Assembly: GCA_035567015.1 (NCBI GenBank)
Contig: DATMPQ010000325.1
Location: 1-10,614, forward strand
Direction of reading: 5' to 3'
Length of the DNA stretch: 10,614 nt
Source of the DNA: AV133 sp035567015
GTDB taxonomy: Bacteria > Verrucomicrobiota > Verrucomicrobiia > Chthoniobacterales > UBA10450
Shown: positions 1-5,138 of the stretch, piece after piece
Numbering within the stretch: the stretch's first letter is position 1
Layout: each line of letters starts with the position of its first letter
The notes under the pieces: model-generated
The model's database searches: none
The model's input: only the letters and a program-made list of their open reading frames with translations
What the model was told of the DNA's origin: nothing
Position numbers and translations under genes: made by a program

Positions 1-161
1 CGCTCGATGCCGAGGAAATTCTTTTCCGGCATCCGCTCGGCCAGAGCACAGAGGAACGATCCATTACCGCAACCAAGATCGACCTGCAGCGGCGCGGCGC
101 GGCCGAAGATTTTCGGCAGATCGAGGCGCGCGATGTACGACTCCGGGATCAATTCGACCAC
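1..161 (-). CDS. trmB: tRNA (guanine-N7-)-methyltransferase, N-terminal part (cut by window edge)
   Basis: TrmB makes m7G46 in the variable loop of tRNA with S-adenosylmethionine; it is cytoplasmic. The visible ~53 residues read VELIPESYIARLDL, then about 11 residues, then LQVDLGCGNGSFLCALAERM and ending NFLGIE. The VDLGCGNGSF stretch is the SAM-binding motif I, and the downstream NFLGIE is the acidic strand-end typical of TrmB. The C-terminal two thirds lie beyond base 1. The frame is closed upstream by a TGA at 192-194, so the start must lie between. I chose GTG at 159-161, because fM-VELIPES matches the usual TrmB beginning; TTG at 180-182 is the alternative. No good Shine-Dalgarno sequence is seen. 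Confidence 0.85.
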   Translation of the reverse strand, partial: MVELIPESYIARLDLPKIFGRAAPLQVDLGCGNGSFLCALAERMPEKNFLGIE

Positions 162-191
162 GGCAACAGATCGTCTGCACAACGAAGTGAT

Positions 192-369
192 TCAACTTCG
201 CGGGCGGACGCGTTGTGCCTTAAAAACTGAGCGGTCTGATGTGCCCCCGCCGAACCCCAAAAAGAGCGAGACGACCGCGATCACGACGTGCAGCCAGGTG
301 TCGGCCCTATGCCGATAGCGAGGTGAAGACATTGTGCGTCGCATTGAAGCGGAAGATCTTCAACAGCAT
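192..369 (-). pseudogene. relic of a small membrane protein, DUF4383-like
   Basis: Two minus-strand reading frames, abutting at about 307, each look like part of one DUF4383-type protein. The first (from ATG 367-369) reads MLLKIFRFNATHNVFTSLSA and stops at a TAG (307-309). The second, shifted in frame, reads RADTWLHVVIAVVSLFLGFG and stops at TGA 192-194. From memory, the family has an N-terminal G-LLG-F-VN--HN--H motif and a late AD-WLH---G transmembrane segment, separated by some 40 residues that are missing here. The sequence therefore looks like a gene that lost its middle and its frame. It lies between trmB and msrA and is unlikely to be functional. The family match is recalled by eye and may be wrong. 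Confidence 0.4.
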
Positions 370-448
370 TCCGTCGGAGGTAAGCTTGAAAATTACCTTC
401 GGTTTTTCCTAGTTTTGCCGTTGTTCGCTGGAACGAAAAGACAGCCGC

Positions 449-467
449 ATTGTCTAAGATCGACAAT
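449..467. promoter_or_regulatory. inverted repeat abutting the msrA start
   Basis: ATTGTC and GACAAT form a perfect 6-bp dyad around the 7-base centre TAAGATC, ending two bases before the msrA ATG. It could be an operator or a small hairpin near the start codon. The centre TAAGAT also resembles a -10 box (4 of 6), which would give a nearly leaderless msrA mRNA, but I see no convincing -35. The role is inferred. Confidence 0.3.
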
Positions 468-468
468 C

Positions 469-1080
469 ATGAAAAGAATTCTGGTCTTTACTCTGCTCTT
501 CGCCGCCGCCGCGGCGCTTCTTGTCGATCTTGGTCGCGGCCAGAGTGCGCCCGCTCCCACAACCAAAACCGCAATTTTCGCCGGAGGCTGCTTTTGGTGC
601 ATTCAACCCGCATTCGATAAGGCGAATGGCGTGATCAAGACCATGGTCGGTTATTGTGGCGGAACGGAACCGAATCCCACTTACGAGCTCGTCACTTCGG
701 AGAAGACCGGGTATCGCGAGTCGATCGAGATCACTTATGATCCGGCGAAAATCTCTTTCGACCAGCTACTGAACATTTATTGGCGGCAAATCGATCCGAC
801 CCAGGCGGACGGCCAATTCACCGACATCGGCCCGAGCTATCGCGCCGCGATTTTTTACGCCAGTGAGGAAGAAAAAAAAATCGCCGAGGCCTCTAAAGAA
901 AAACTCGCGCGCTCAGGAAAATTAGACAAACCGATTGTGACCGAAATTCTGCCGTCGATGAAATTTTATCCGGCCGAGGAATATCATCAGAAGTATTACC
1001 GACAGAATCCCGAGCGCTTTGAAGCGTTCGAGAAAGGATCGGGCCGCGTTTCCTTCGAGAAAAAAGTCTGGGATAAATAG
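469..1080 (+). CDS. msrA: peptide methionine-S-sulfoxide reductase MsrA, exported
   Basis: The enzyme reduces methionine-S-sulfoxide in oxidised proteins. The product is 203 aa. Residues 1-25 form a signal peptide or anchor (MKR, then a Leu/Ala-rich core), so it probably acts in the periplasm. The catalytic motif GGCFWC is at 39-44, with nucleophile Cys41 and a second Cys44. Further family features are YDP (90-92), DPTQADGQFTDIGPSYRAAIFY (110-130) and the C-terminal EYHQKYY (171-177). The usual GYAGG is GYCGG here (Cys63), giving a third cysteine that might resolve the disulfide. The open frame extends upstream to 334, but those residues have no MsrA similarity and the ATG at 469 starts exactly at the signal peptide. 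No clear ribosome-binding site is visible. It runs toward the gene at 1130-1579 with a 49-nt gap and no clear terminator. Confidence 0.95.
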   Translation: MKRILVFTLLFAAAAALLVDLGRGQSAPAPTTKTAIFAGGCFWCIQPAFDKANGVIKTMVGYCGGTEPNPTYELVTSEKTGYRESIEITYDPAKISFDQLLNIYWRQIDPTQADGQFTDIGPSYRAAIFYASEEEKKIAEASKEKLARSGKLDKPIVTEILPSMKFYPAEEYHQKYYRQNPERFEAFEKGSGRVSFEKKVWDK

Positions 1081-1129
1081 CCGAACTGCGGTCCCAAGAG
1101 TCGCAACCGCCTTGCCGGAAGAGCGTCAG

Positions 1130-1579
1130 TTAGTACTTAAACAGGTTGGCCTTGTTCGGCTCAACGAAGTCAGCCTGCGCGACCGAGAGCGGCTCGGCCA
1201 TAACTCTGGAGAGTTCCTGGGCCAGAACGATCGCGATGGAGCGCGCATCGCGGGTGTAAACTGGGATTGGAAACGAACCGGCGTTGCGGTCGTAACCGTA
1301 AATGGTCCCGTCGGTTTCCCACACACAATAAGCATGGCCGGCCGGGTGATTGTTGTAGCGAACCAGGAGAATTTTTGCCCAAAAACCGCTTTCTAAACTG
1401 TGTTGTGTTTTGACTACTGCGAGATAATTGCAAGCGGAGATAACGCAGCCGTTGAGCACGACCAAGTCGTTCTTGCCGGGGGTGAGAAAGACCGGCTGTT
1501 GTGGGCGGGCGGCGAGCGTGAAACAAGCAAGTAGGAGAGCGCAGTGATAAACGATTTTGGTGAGCAAGCCGGAGTTCAT
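1130..1579 (-). CDS. small secreted protein of unknown function with Cys/His/Asp pattern
   Basis: The product is 149 aa and not recognised. Residues 1-24 are a signal peptide (hydrophobic YHCALLLACFTLAA after a short basic start), so the mature protein is exported. The core has NGCVISAC (43-50), GHAYCVWETDGTIYGYD (81-97) and a C-terminal helix. Cys45, His82 and Asp97 stand in the order Cys-His-Asp/Asn used by papain-fold peptidases, transglutaminases and NlpC-like proteins, so a cysteine hydrolase fold is possible but unproven. The frame is open back to 1828, but that part overlaps the tmRNA gene. ATG 1577-1579 is preferred because it opens the signal peptide. A possible promoter lies at 1620-1649. 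It follows ssrA in the same direction. Confidence 0.6.
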   Translation of the reverse strand: MNSGLLTKIVYHCALLLACFTLAARPQQPVFLTPGKNDLVVLNGCVISACNYLAVVKTQHSLESGFWAKILLVRYNNHPAGHAYCVWETDGTIYGYDRNAGSFPIPVYTRDARSIAIVLAQELSRVMAEPLSVAQADFVEPNKANLFKY

Positions 1580-1619
1580 AAAATGGAGAAACCGCGATAA
1601 ACCTATAGCAATTATGACC

Positions 1620-1649
1620 TTTATAGCATCATCGCTATTCCCTTGGAAA
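1620..1649 (-). promoter_or_regulatory. possible sigma-70 promoter for the 149-aa secreted protein gene
   Basis: On the minus strand TTTCCA (1644-1649) and TATAAA (1620-1625) are separated by 18 bases. Transcription would start near 1613, giving a leader of about 34 nt before the ATG at 1579. The rest of the 196-base gap between that gene and ssrA (1580-1775) shows no other gene. It holds a direct repeat of CGGACTGT (about 1738-1763) and no obvious hairpin-plus-T-run terminator for the tmRNA. Confidence 0.35.
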
Positions 1650-1775
1650 GCTTTATTTCGGCGCCGATGCAAATTATTTTGGATCGCGGAACCGGCATTG
1701 ATCCGTAGCTCGTGCAGCGCCGGGCATTTGCAGAAACAGTCCGTCTTTGCTTTTACAGTCCGCTCCAAAGGCAAG

Positions 1776-2135
1776 GGTGGAGGCGAGGGGAGTTGAACCC
1801 CTGTCCTCGTCGCTTTCGACGCAAACATCTACATGCTTATCCGGTGTCCAGGTTTTAAGGAGCCGGATGTTGCACCGGCACGCGGCCGACTCCCGAGCGT
1901 CCGCGAGGTTCGATTCATCGGTGAGCGCGGTCGCTCCGCCCACCGACCAGCCTGCTGTCCACGTTTCCGACGCTAGCAGGCGTCGCTCCGGAAACGTCGC
2001 GGTCAATTAAGCCGCGAGAGCTAGATCTTCGTGATTAGCGTTTATTTGTTTTGGTCCGGTTTTTTACGAGGCCAACGAACCGTCCTCGACATGCCGCCTG
2101 CGCTTCCAACCACGAGTCGAAGCCAGTGCGCCCCC
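1776..2135 (-). ncRNA. ssrA: transfer-messenger RNA (tmRNA), one-piece form
   Basis: tmRNA rescues stalled ribosomes with SmpB and tags the unfinished protein for proteolysis. The 5' end begins GGGGGCGCACTGGCTTCGAC (from 2135 down), the usual tmRNA start. Its first seven bases (2129-2135) pair fully with CGCCTCC (1779-1785), including one G-T pair. The T arm is AGGGG/TTCAACT/CCCCT (1786-1802), and the conserved ATAAGCATGTAGA precedes it. The length of about 360 nt is normal. The discriminator A is followed by CC and then C, not A, so the terminal CCA is not fully encoded and must be completed by nucleotidyltransferase. The gene is not split or permuted. Its promoter is at 2147-2175. Confidence 0.95.
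2007..2039 (-). other. tmRNA tag-peptide reading frame, ANHEDLALAA
   Basis: The mRNA-like part of ssrA reads GCT AAT CAC GAA GAT CTA, then GCT CTC GCG GCT and TAA, which is ANHEDLALAA and stop. It starts with an Ala resume codon, preceded by AAATAAAC, and ends in the usual ALAA degron recognised by ClpXP-type proteases. The acidic pair ED before LALAA is as in many bacterial tags. Confidence 0.88.
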
Positions 2136-2146
2136 TTTGTGCCCAA

Positions 2147-2175
2147 AATCTATCGTGTGGGCATAGCTTTCGCAA
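2147..2175 (-). promoter_or_regulatory. sigma-70 promoter of ssrA
   Basis: On the minus strand TTGCGA (2170-2175) and TAGATT (2147-2152) are exactly 17 bases apart, each 4 of 6 to consensus. The -10 ends 11 bases upstream of the mature 5' end at 2135, which allows a very short leader removed by RNase P. The site lies in the ~100-bp divergent region shared with the histidine kinase gene. Confidence 0.55.
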
Positions 2176-2237
2176 CTCGACGTACGTTGCGCGAAGTTTT
2201 TCGTTCCTTTTGTGGTTACGATGGGTTCTATGAAGTG

Positions 2238-3326
2238 ATGTGGAAGCTGATCGGCACAAGTCGAACTTCTGGGAACGGCAGCAGCGCGCGCGTTCTTGCT
2301 CGTCCTCGTCCGTGGCAGTCCTGGCTCATCTTGAGCGTGTGCCTTCTTCTCGTCGGTTGCGTGGGGTACATCGATTATCGGACCGGATATGAGCGCACGA
2401 TGATTCTTTTTTATCTGCTGCCGATTTCTCTGGCCATCTGGTTCTTCGGCCTGATTGGCGGTTTGGCGATTGCAGTTTTGAGCGTGGCCACGACCGTGGT
2501 CTCGGACGTGGCGGCCGGAATTCCAGTAACCGGATTTTGGAATGGAGGGATGGTTTTTGGGTCGTACGCCGTGTTTGCGTTCGTATTGTCGAACTTACGA
2601 ACACTCTTACGAGAACTCGATCAACGCGTTCGTGAACGCACGGCGGCGTTGCAGCACGAGGTCGCCGAGCGAGAGCGCCTCGATAAGGAGATCGCCGAGG
2701 TGGCACGTCGTGAGCGCCTCCGGCTGGGCCAGGATTTGCACGATAGCCTATGCCAGCACCTTACCGGCACTGCGCTTACGGCTCAAGTATTAAGAGAAAA
2801 GTTAGCGCAAAGATCCGCGCCGGAGGTGGTCGAGGCGGAAAAGGTTGTTCGTTATATCGAGCAGGGGATCGATCTTACCCGGAATCTCGCTCGCGGTTTC
2901 TTTTCTCCGGAATTAGAGGCGGAAGGGTTGATTGTCGCGCTGCACGGCCTGGCGGAAAATACCGCCGAACGGTTCAAGATCACGTGCGTCGTTGAAGGCA
3001 CCGACGGCGTCAGCCTGCCCGTGCGCGACTCCGCGATGGCGACTCAACTGTATCGAATCGCGCAGGAGGCGGTCACAAACGCCGTTAAGCATGCTGCCGC
3101 GCAGCGAATCGACATTCGCCTCACCCGGGATGATCGCGAACTCACTCTCACCATTACCGATGATGGAATCGGATTCCCCCACCAGGCGCCGCAACCCGAA
3201 GGGCTCGGTCTTCGCTTGATGTCGCATGGTGCAGCTTTAATCGGAGCAAACTTCGACGTCCGACGAAATGGTCGGATCGGAACGATTGTGACGTGCAAGT
3301 TAAGCATTCCGAACGATGCTAATTAA
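2238..3326 (+). CDS. membrane sensor histidine kinase, NarL (HisKA_3) family
   Basis: Senses a signal at the membrane, autophosphorylates on His and passes phosphate to the NarL-type regulator at 5139-5822. The product is 362 aa. Three or four transmembrane segments lie at about 28-44, 55-70, 72-90 and 105-120, with no large periplasmic domain, so the signal may be sensed in or near the membrane. A charged linker helix (121-160) precedes the HisKA_3 dimerisation helix with RLRLGQDLHDSLCQHL; His168 is the phosphoacceptor. The HATPase domain has the N box (QEAVTNAVKHA, Asn281), DDGIGF (308-313) and GLGL (322-325). The frame is open back to 2031, but that part overlaps ssrA, so ATG 2238 is chosen; its ribosome site is weak. 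The TAA stop lies inside the 8-bp target duplication of the following IS, so the insertion left the protein intact. Confidence 0.9.
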   Translation: MWKLIGTSRTSGNGSSARVLARPRPWQSWLILSVCLLLVGCVGYIDYRTGYERTMILFYLLPISLAIWFFGLIGGLAIAVLSVATTVVSDVAAGIPVTGFWNGGMVFGSYAVFAFVLSNLRTLLRELDQRVRERTAALQHEVAERERLDKEIAEVARRERLRLGQDLHDSLCQHLTGTALTAQVLREKLAQRSAPEVVEAEKVVRYIEQGIDLTRNLARGFFSPELEAEGLIVALHGLAENTAERFKITCVVEGTDGVSLPVRDSAMATQLYRIAQEAVTNAVKHAAAQRIDIRLTRDDRELTLTITDDGIGFPHQAPQPEGLGLRLMSHGAALIGANFDVRRNGRIGTIVTCKLSIPNDAN

Positions 3327-3328
3327 AC
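3321..3328. repeat. target-site duplication, left copy (AATTAAAC)
   Basis: AATTAAAC directly before the left inverted repeat is repeated exactly after the right inverted repeat at 5123-5130. Eight bases is the duplication length known for the IS1595 family. It includes the final Asn codon and TAA stop of the histidine kinase. Confidence 0.95.
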
Positions 3329-3369
3329 GGGGATTGTCGGCTTGACACAAGGTTTCGTAGTGCTAATCT
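3329..3369 (+). repeat. left terminal inverted repeat of the IS
   Basis: It begins GGGGATTGTCGGCTTGACAC and ends GTGCTAATCT. Aligned with the right end it shares GGGGATT, TC, CTTGACACA, GGTTT and GTGCTAAT, with a few mismatches and one or two single-base gaps. Confidence 0.92.
3342..3369 (+). promoter_or_regulatory. inward promoter inside the left inverted repeat
   Basis: A consensus -35 TTGACA (3342-3347) is followed after 16 bases by TAATCT (3364-3369), which keeps the key T, A and final T of a -10 box. Transcription would begin about 7 bases on, at 3376, the A of the passenger ATG, so the mRNA would be leaderless. That fits the absence of any Shine-Dalgarno sequence before the ATG. The function is inferred. 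Confidence 0.5.
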
Positions 3370-3375
3370 CGGCCC

Positions 3376-4062
3376 ATGTCCATTGCCGAATTATTGTTTG
3401 TCGCCGCAGGTATCTGCTTACTGCTCGCGCTTCTCGCAATTGTGCCGATGCTAACGACAAAAAGACGGTGGCTTGCGGCCATATTTGTAGTAATCGGGGT
3501 TGGCTGTTTTGCTGACGGTATTTATCAAAGGTCAACTCGTGATGAGGTCACCACTGAAAACATTGAGTCCAAAGTTAGAGAATGGCTTGATGCATTTAAG
3601 ATGGGAACGCGGCTAGTCCCTGATAACAATGCATATTTCAATTTTGAGGTGTCACCTCCGGCAGGCGTTACTAGTCCGGGGATGAACGTGGCTCGGATGT
3701 ACGACCACCCTCATTACCTAGAGTTCGTCGCGCGTCTTTCTGTTTCCGAGGATGACAAAGCCTTTTTCAGTAAGTTGTCGGAATCTCAGAAAATTGAGTT
3801 TGTGTTGGAGCTGAGGTCAGAATTAGCAAAGGCTAAGATACTAGCGATTGTCGATGCCAGTGCTGGTTCGTTGATTATAACAATTCTCCATCGTACTCCA
3901 ATCACAATCGGCCTAACAGAGTCCGCGTTTTTGGAACAGGTCGAAGATGTATCATTTGCCCAGACGACTGCTAACGACACGATTGAATTAGGATTGATCA
4001 GGAGAGGAAAATTTATGCCGCAGCCTTCACCAACTCTGAATACGGGAGCTTCTCGGCCTTAA
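3376..4062 (+). CDS. IS passenger gene: membrane-anchored protein of unknown function
   Basis: The product is 228 aa and not recognised with confidence. Residues 4-26 and about 31-48 are two hydrophobic segments joined by a short KRR turn; they anchor the protein and leave a C-terminal soluble domain. That domain has VREWLDAF (about 67-74), DNNAYFNFEVSPP, and SEDDKAFFSKLSESQKIEFVLELR. This pattern of a short helix, FxFxVxPP strand, 'f.kLse..k.efl.elr' helix and final strands recalls DUF2299-type proteins, but this is from memory only. It lies wholly inside the IS, driven by a promoter in the left inverted repeat. It overlaps the transposase 3' end convergently by 50 bp. Composition is visibly AT-richer than the flanks: 38% and 45% GC in the two 60-base stretches I counted (3781-3840, 3841-3900), suggesting separate origin. 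ATG 3376 is the first in-frame start that gives the full first membrane segment. Confidence 0.75.
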   Translation: MSIAELLFVAAGICLLLALLAIVPMLTTKRRWLAAIFVVIGVGCFADGIYQRSTRDEVTTENIESKVREWLDAFKMGTRLVPDNNAYFNFEVSPPAGVTSPGMNVARMYDHPHYLEFVARLSVSEDDKAFFSKLSESQKIEFVLELRSELAKAKILAIVDASAGSLIITILHRTPITIGLTESAFLEQVEDVSFAQTTANDTIELGLIRRGKFMPQPSPTLNTGASRP

Positions 4063-4933
4063 CCAATTTCATGAGAGTATCCCTGAAAATGTGTTTATTC
4101 TTGCGGTTATTAAAGCGATGCTCCAATTCGTCCAGATAGGCGTCCAGATGCTTGATACTCACCCTATGATACGAACCAATGATGGAACGCTTGAGGAGGC
4201 TCCAGACGCTCTCTACGCTGTTGGTGTGAACATCGCCTACAATCCATTCCTCTTGCGAATGATTCACCCATTTATGGCGCGTGTCGGCACCATTAATTCC
4301 CCAATAGGCTGGCATTTCGTCCGTGTAGATCGCTTCCGTGTCCGGCGCGGTGTTGTCGTGGATGAATTTATGAAGTGTTGCCTTAGTCGCGTCAGGAATG
4401 ACTTGCAGGCGAATCTTGCCTTGGCGCTGAACGGCTCCGATAACAATAGCCTTGTTCCCCTTGTAGCCGCGTCCCATCCCGCGAGACTTCCCGCCAACGT
4501 AGGTTTCGTCCACTTCCACAATTCCCCGCAAAAGCTCGCTGTTGATCTCACGCATGGCTGCACGGATACGGTGACAGAGATACCAAGCTGTCTCGTAAGA
4601 AACGTCGAGAGTGCGTTTCATTTGCAGCGCCGACATGCCTTTCTTGGATTCGGTCATGAGGTAGATCGCCAGAAACCATTTCGACAATGGAAGGTGGGTA
4701 TCGTGAAAGATTGTGCCGCTGGTTGTCGAAAACTGATACCGGCAGCGGTTACAGTCGTATTGGTCGCGCTCAATTACTCGCGAAATGCTTTCCGAGCTGC
4801 AACGCGGACAAGTCACACCTTTAGGCCAGCGAAGCTCAGTCAGTCGCGCACGGCACTTTTCGTCATTGCCAAACTGCTCAATCAGTTTCGGCAGGTTCAT
4901 TTCAGCTTTGAAGGATTTGGTTGGTTTTTTCAT
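4013..4933 (-). CDS. IS1595-family transposase (ISXO2-like domain)
   Basis: Catalyses movement of the surrounding element. The product is 306 aa, normal for the family and intact. An N-terminal zinc ribbon has CPRC (42-45) and CNRC (61-64), followed by FHDTHLPLSKWFLAIYLM and the helical ALQMKRTLDVSYETAWYLCHRIR region. The DDE domain shows VDETYVGG (Asp142), IYTDEMPAY (Asp205) and HTNSVESVWSLLKR (Glu241 with Lys248 seven residues on), so all catalytic residues are present. The promoter is in the right inverted repeat with a leader of about 140 nt. The start at ATG 4931-4933 has no strong ribosome site; an upstream in-frame TGA excludes long extensions. Its 3' end overlaps the passenger gene by 50 bp. 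Confidence 0.96.
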   Translation of the reverse strand: MKKPTKSFKAEMNLPKLIEQFGNDEKCRARLTELRWPKGVTCPRCSSESISRVIERDQYDCNRCRYQFSTTSGTIFHDTHLPLSKWFLAIYLMTESKKGMSALQMKRTLDVSYETAWYLCHRIRAAMREINSELLRGIVEVDETYVGGKSRGMGRGYKGNKAIVIGAVQRQGKIRLQVIPDATKATLHKFIHDNTAPDTEAIYTDEMPAYWGINGADTRHKWVNHSQEEWIVGDVHTNSVESVWSLLKRSIIGSYHRVSIKHLDAYLDELEHRFNNRKNKHIFRDTLMKLVKAEKLPYSELVKAAA

Positions 4934-4937
4934 AAGT

Positions 4938-5087
4938 ATGCCTAGGTCAAAAAAGAAAGCTCATCAGATGACGGACAAGGAATTGCTCCGCGATTTATTC
5001 CATCCAAAGCTCCTACATGCCGCCAAAAAGGAAGCGTTGAAGCATCGGAAGAGGTCGCGGAAATCAACTATCACTCGACCAAATTAG
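4938..5087 (+). CDS. candidate 49-aa basic protein inside the IS
   Basis: The ORF begins MPRSKKKAHQMTDKELLRDL and continues FHPKLLHAAKKEALKHRKRS, ending after 49 residues. It is strongly basic with a plausible amphipathic helix (TDKELLRDLF...AAKKEALKHRK), which would suit a nucleic-acid-binding protein. The start is only 4 bp from the divergent transposase ATG. There is no visible ribosome site, and the ORF is antisense to the transposase leader. It may be a real accessory protein, as small ORFs do occur in this family, or a chance frame. I do not know a function. Confidence 0.4.
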   Translation: MPRSKKKAHQMTDKELLRDLFHPKLLHAAKKEALKHRKRSRKSTITRPN

Positions 5088-5109
5088 CACAATGGCAAAC
5101 CTGTGTCAA
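5081..5109 (-). promoter_or_regulatory. inward promoter in the right inverted repeat, driving the transposase
   Basis: On the minus strand TTGACA (5104-5109) is followed after 17 bases by TAATTT (5081-5086). Transcription would start near 5074, leaving about 140 nt of leader before the transposase ATG. The same -35 and spacing design appears in the left end. Confidence 0.5.
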
Positions 5110-5122
5110 GGAGATAATCCCC
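5081..5122 (-). repeat. right terminal inverted repeat of the IS
   Basis: Read inward on the minus strand it begins GGGGATTATCTCCTTGACAC and ends TGTGCTAATTT, matching the left end over about 41 bases with scattered mismatches. Confidence 0.92.
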
Positions 5123-5130
5123 AATTAAAC
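5123..5130. repeat. target-site duplication, right copy (AATTAAAC)
   Basis: Exact copy of 3321-3328, immediately outside the right inverted repeat. Removing the element plus one copy restores the kinase stop TAA, ten intervening bases and then the regulator ATG at 5139. Confidence 0.95.
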
Positions 5131-5138
5131 TGTCTTCT

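Larger units (their letters stand above)
3329..5122. mobile_element. IS1595-family insertion sequence with passenger gene, complete (1794 bp)
   Basis: The element is bounded by ~41-bp imperfect inverted repeats starting GGGGATT, flanked by a perfect 8-bp direct repeat. It encodes an ISXO2-type transposase on the minus strand and, from the left end, a convergent passenger gene. A small ORF may lie near the right end. The tip GGGGATTAT resembles the ISNwi1 subgroup consensus as I recall it; the subgroup call is tentative. The element is longer than the ~1.1 kb needed for the transposase alone, and the extra ~680 bp is the passenger. Perfect duplications and intact frames suggest a recent insertion. 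It splits the kinase-regulator operon exactly between the two genes. Confidence 0.93.

Noticed and set aside
7..318. Plus-strand open frame of 103 codons at the left edge
   Set aside because: It is antisense to trmB, which has a clear SAM motif, and shows no domain-like composition.
334..468. N-terminal extension of MsrA
   Set aside because: It includes sequence antisense to the DUF4383-like relic and would place the signal peptide internally.
1738..1763. Repeated CGGACTGT downstream of the tmRNA, resembling a tRNA anticodon arm or attachment-site fragment
   Set aside because: No acceptor, D or T arm is present around it, and no second copy of the tmRNA 3' end or an integrase is seen in the window.
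1580..1828. N-terminal extension of the 149-aa secreted protein
   Set aside because: It runs into the tmRNA T arm, and the signal peptide begins at the internal ATG 1577-1579.
2031..2237. Upstream extension of the histidine kinase frame
   Set aside because: It overlaps the tmRNA gene and its promoter; the residues lack kinase features, and the protein makes sense from ATG 2238.
4091..4945. Long plus-strand open frame of 284 codons
   Set aside because: It lies fully antisense to the transposase gene, whose zinc-ribbon and DDE motifs are clear; the plus translation shows no domain.
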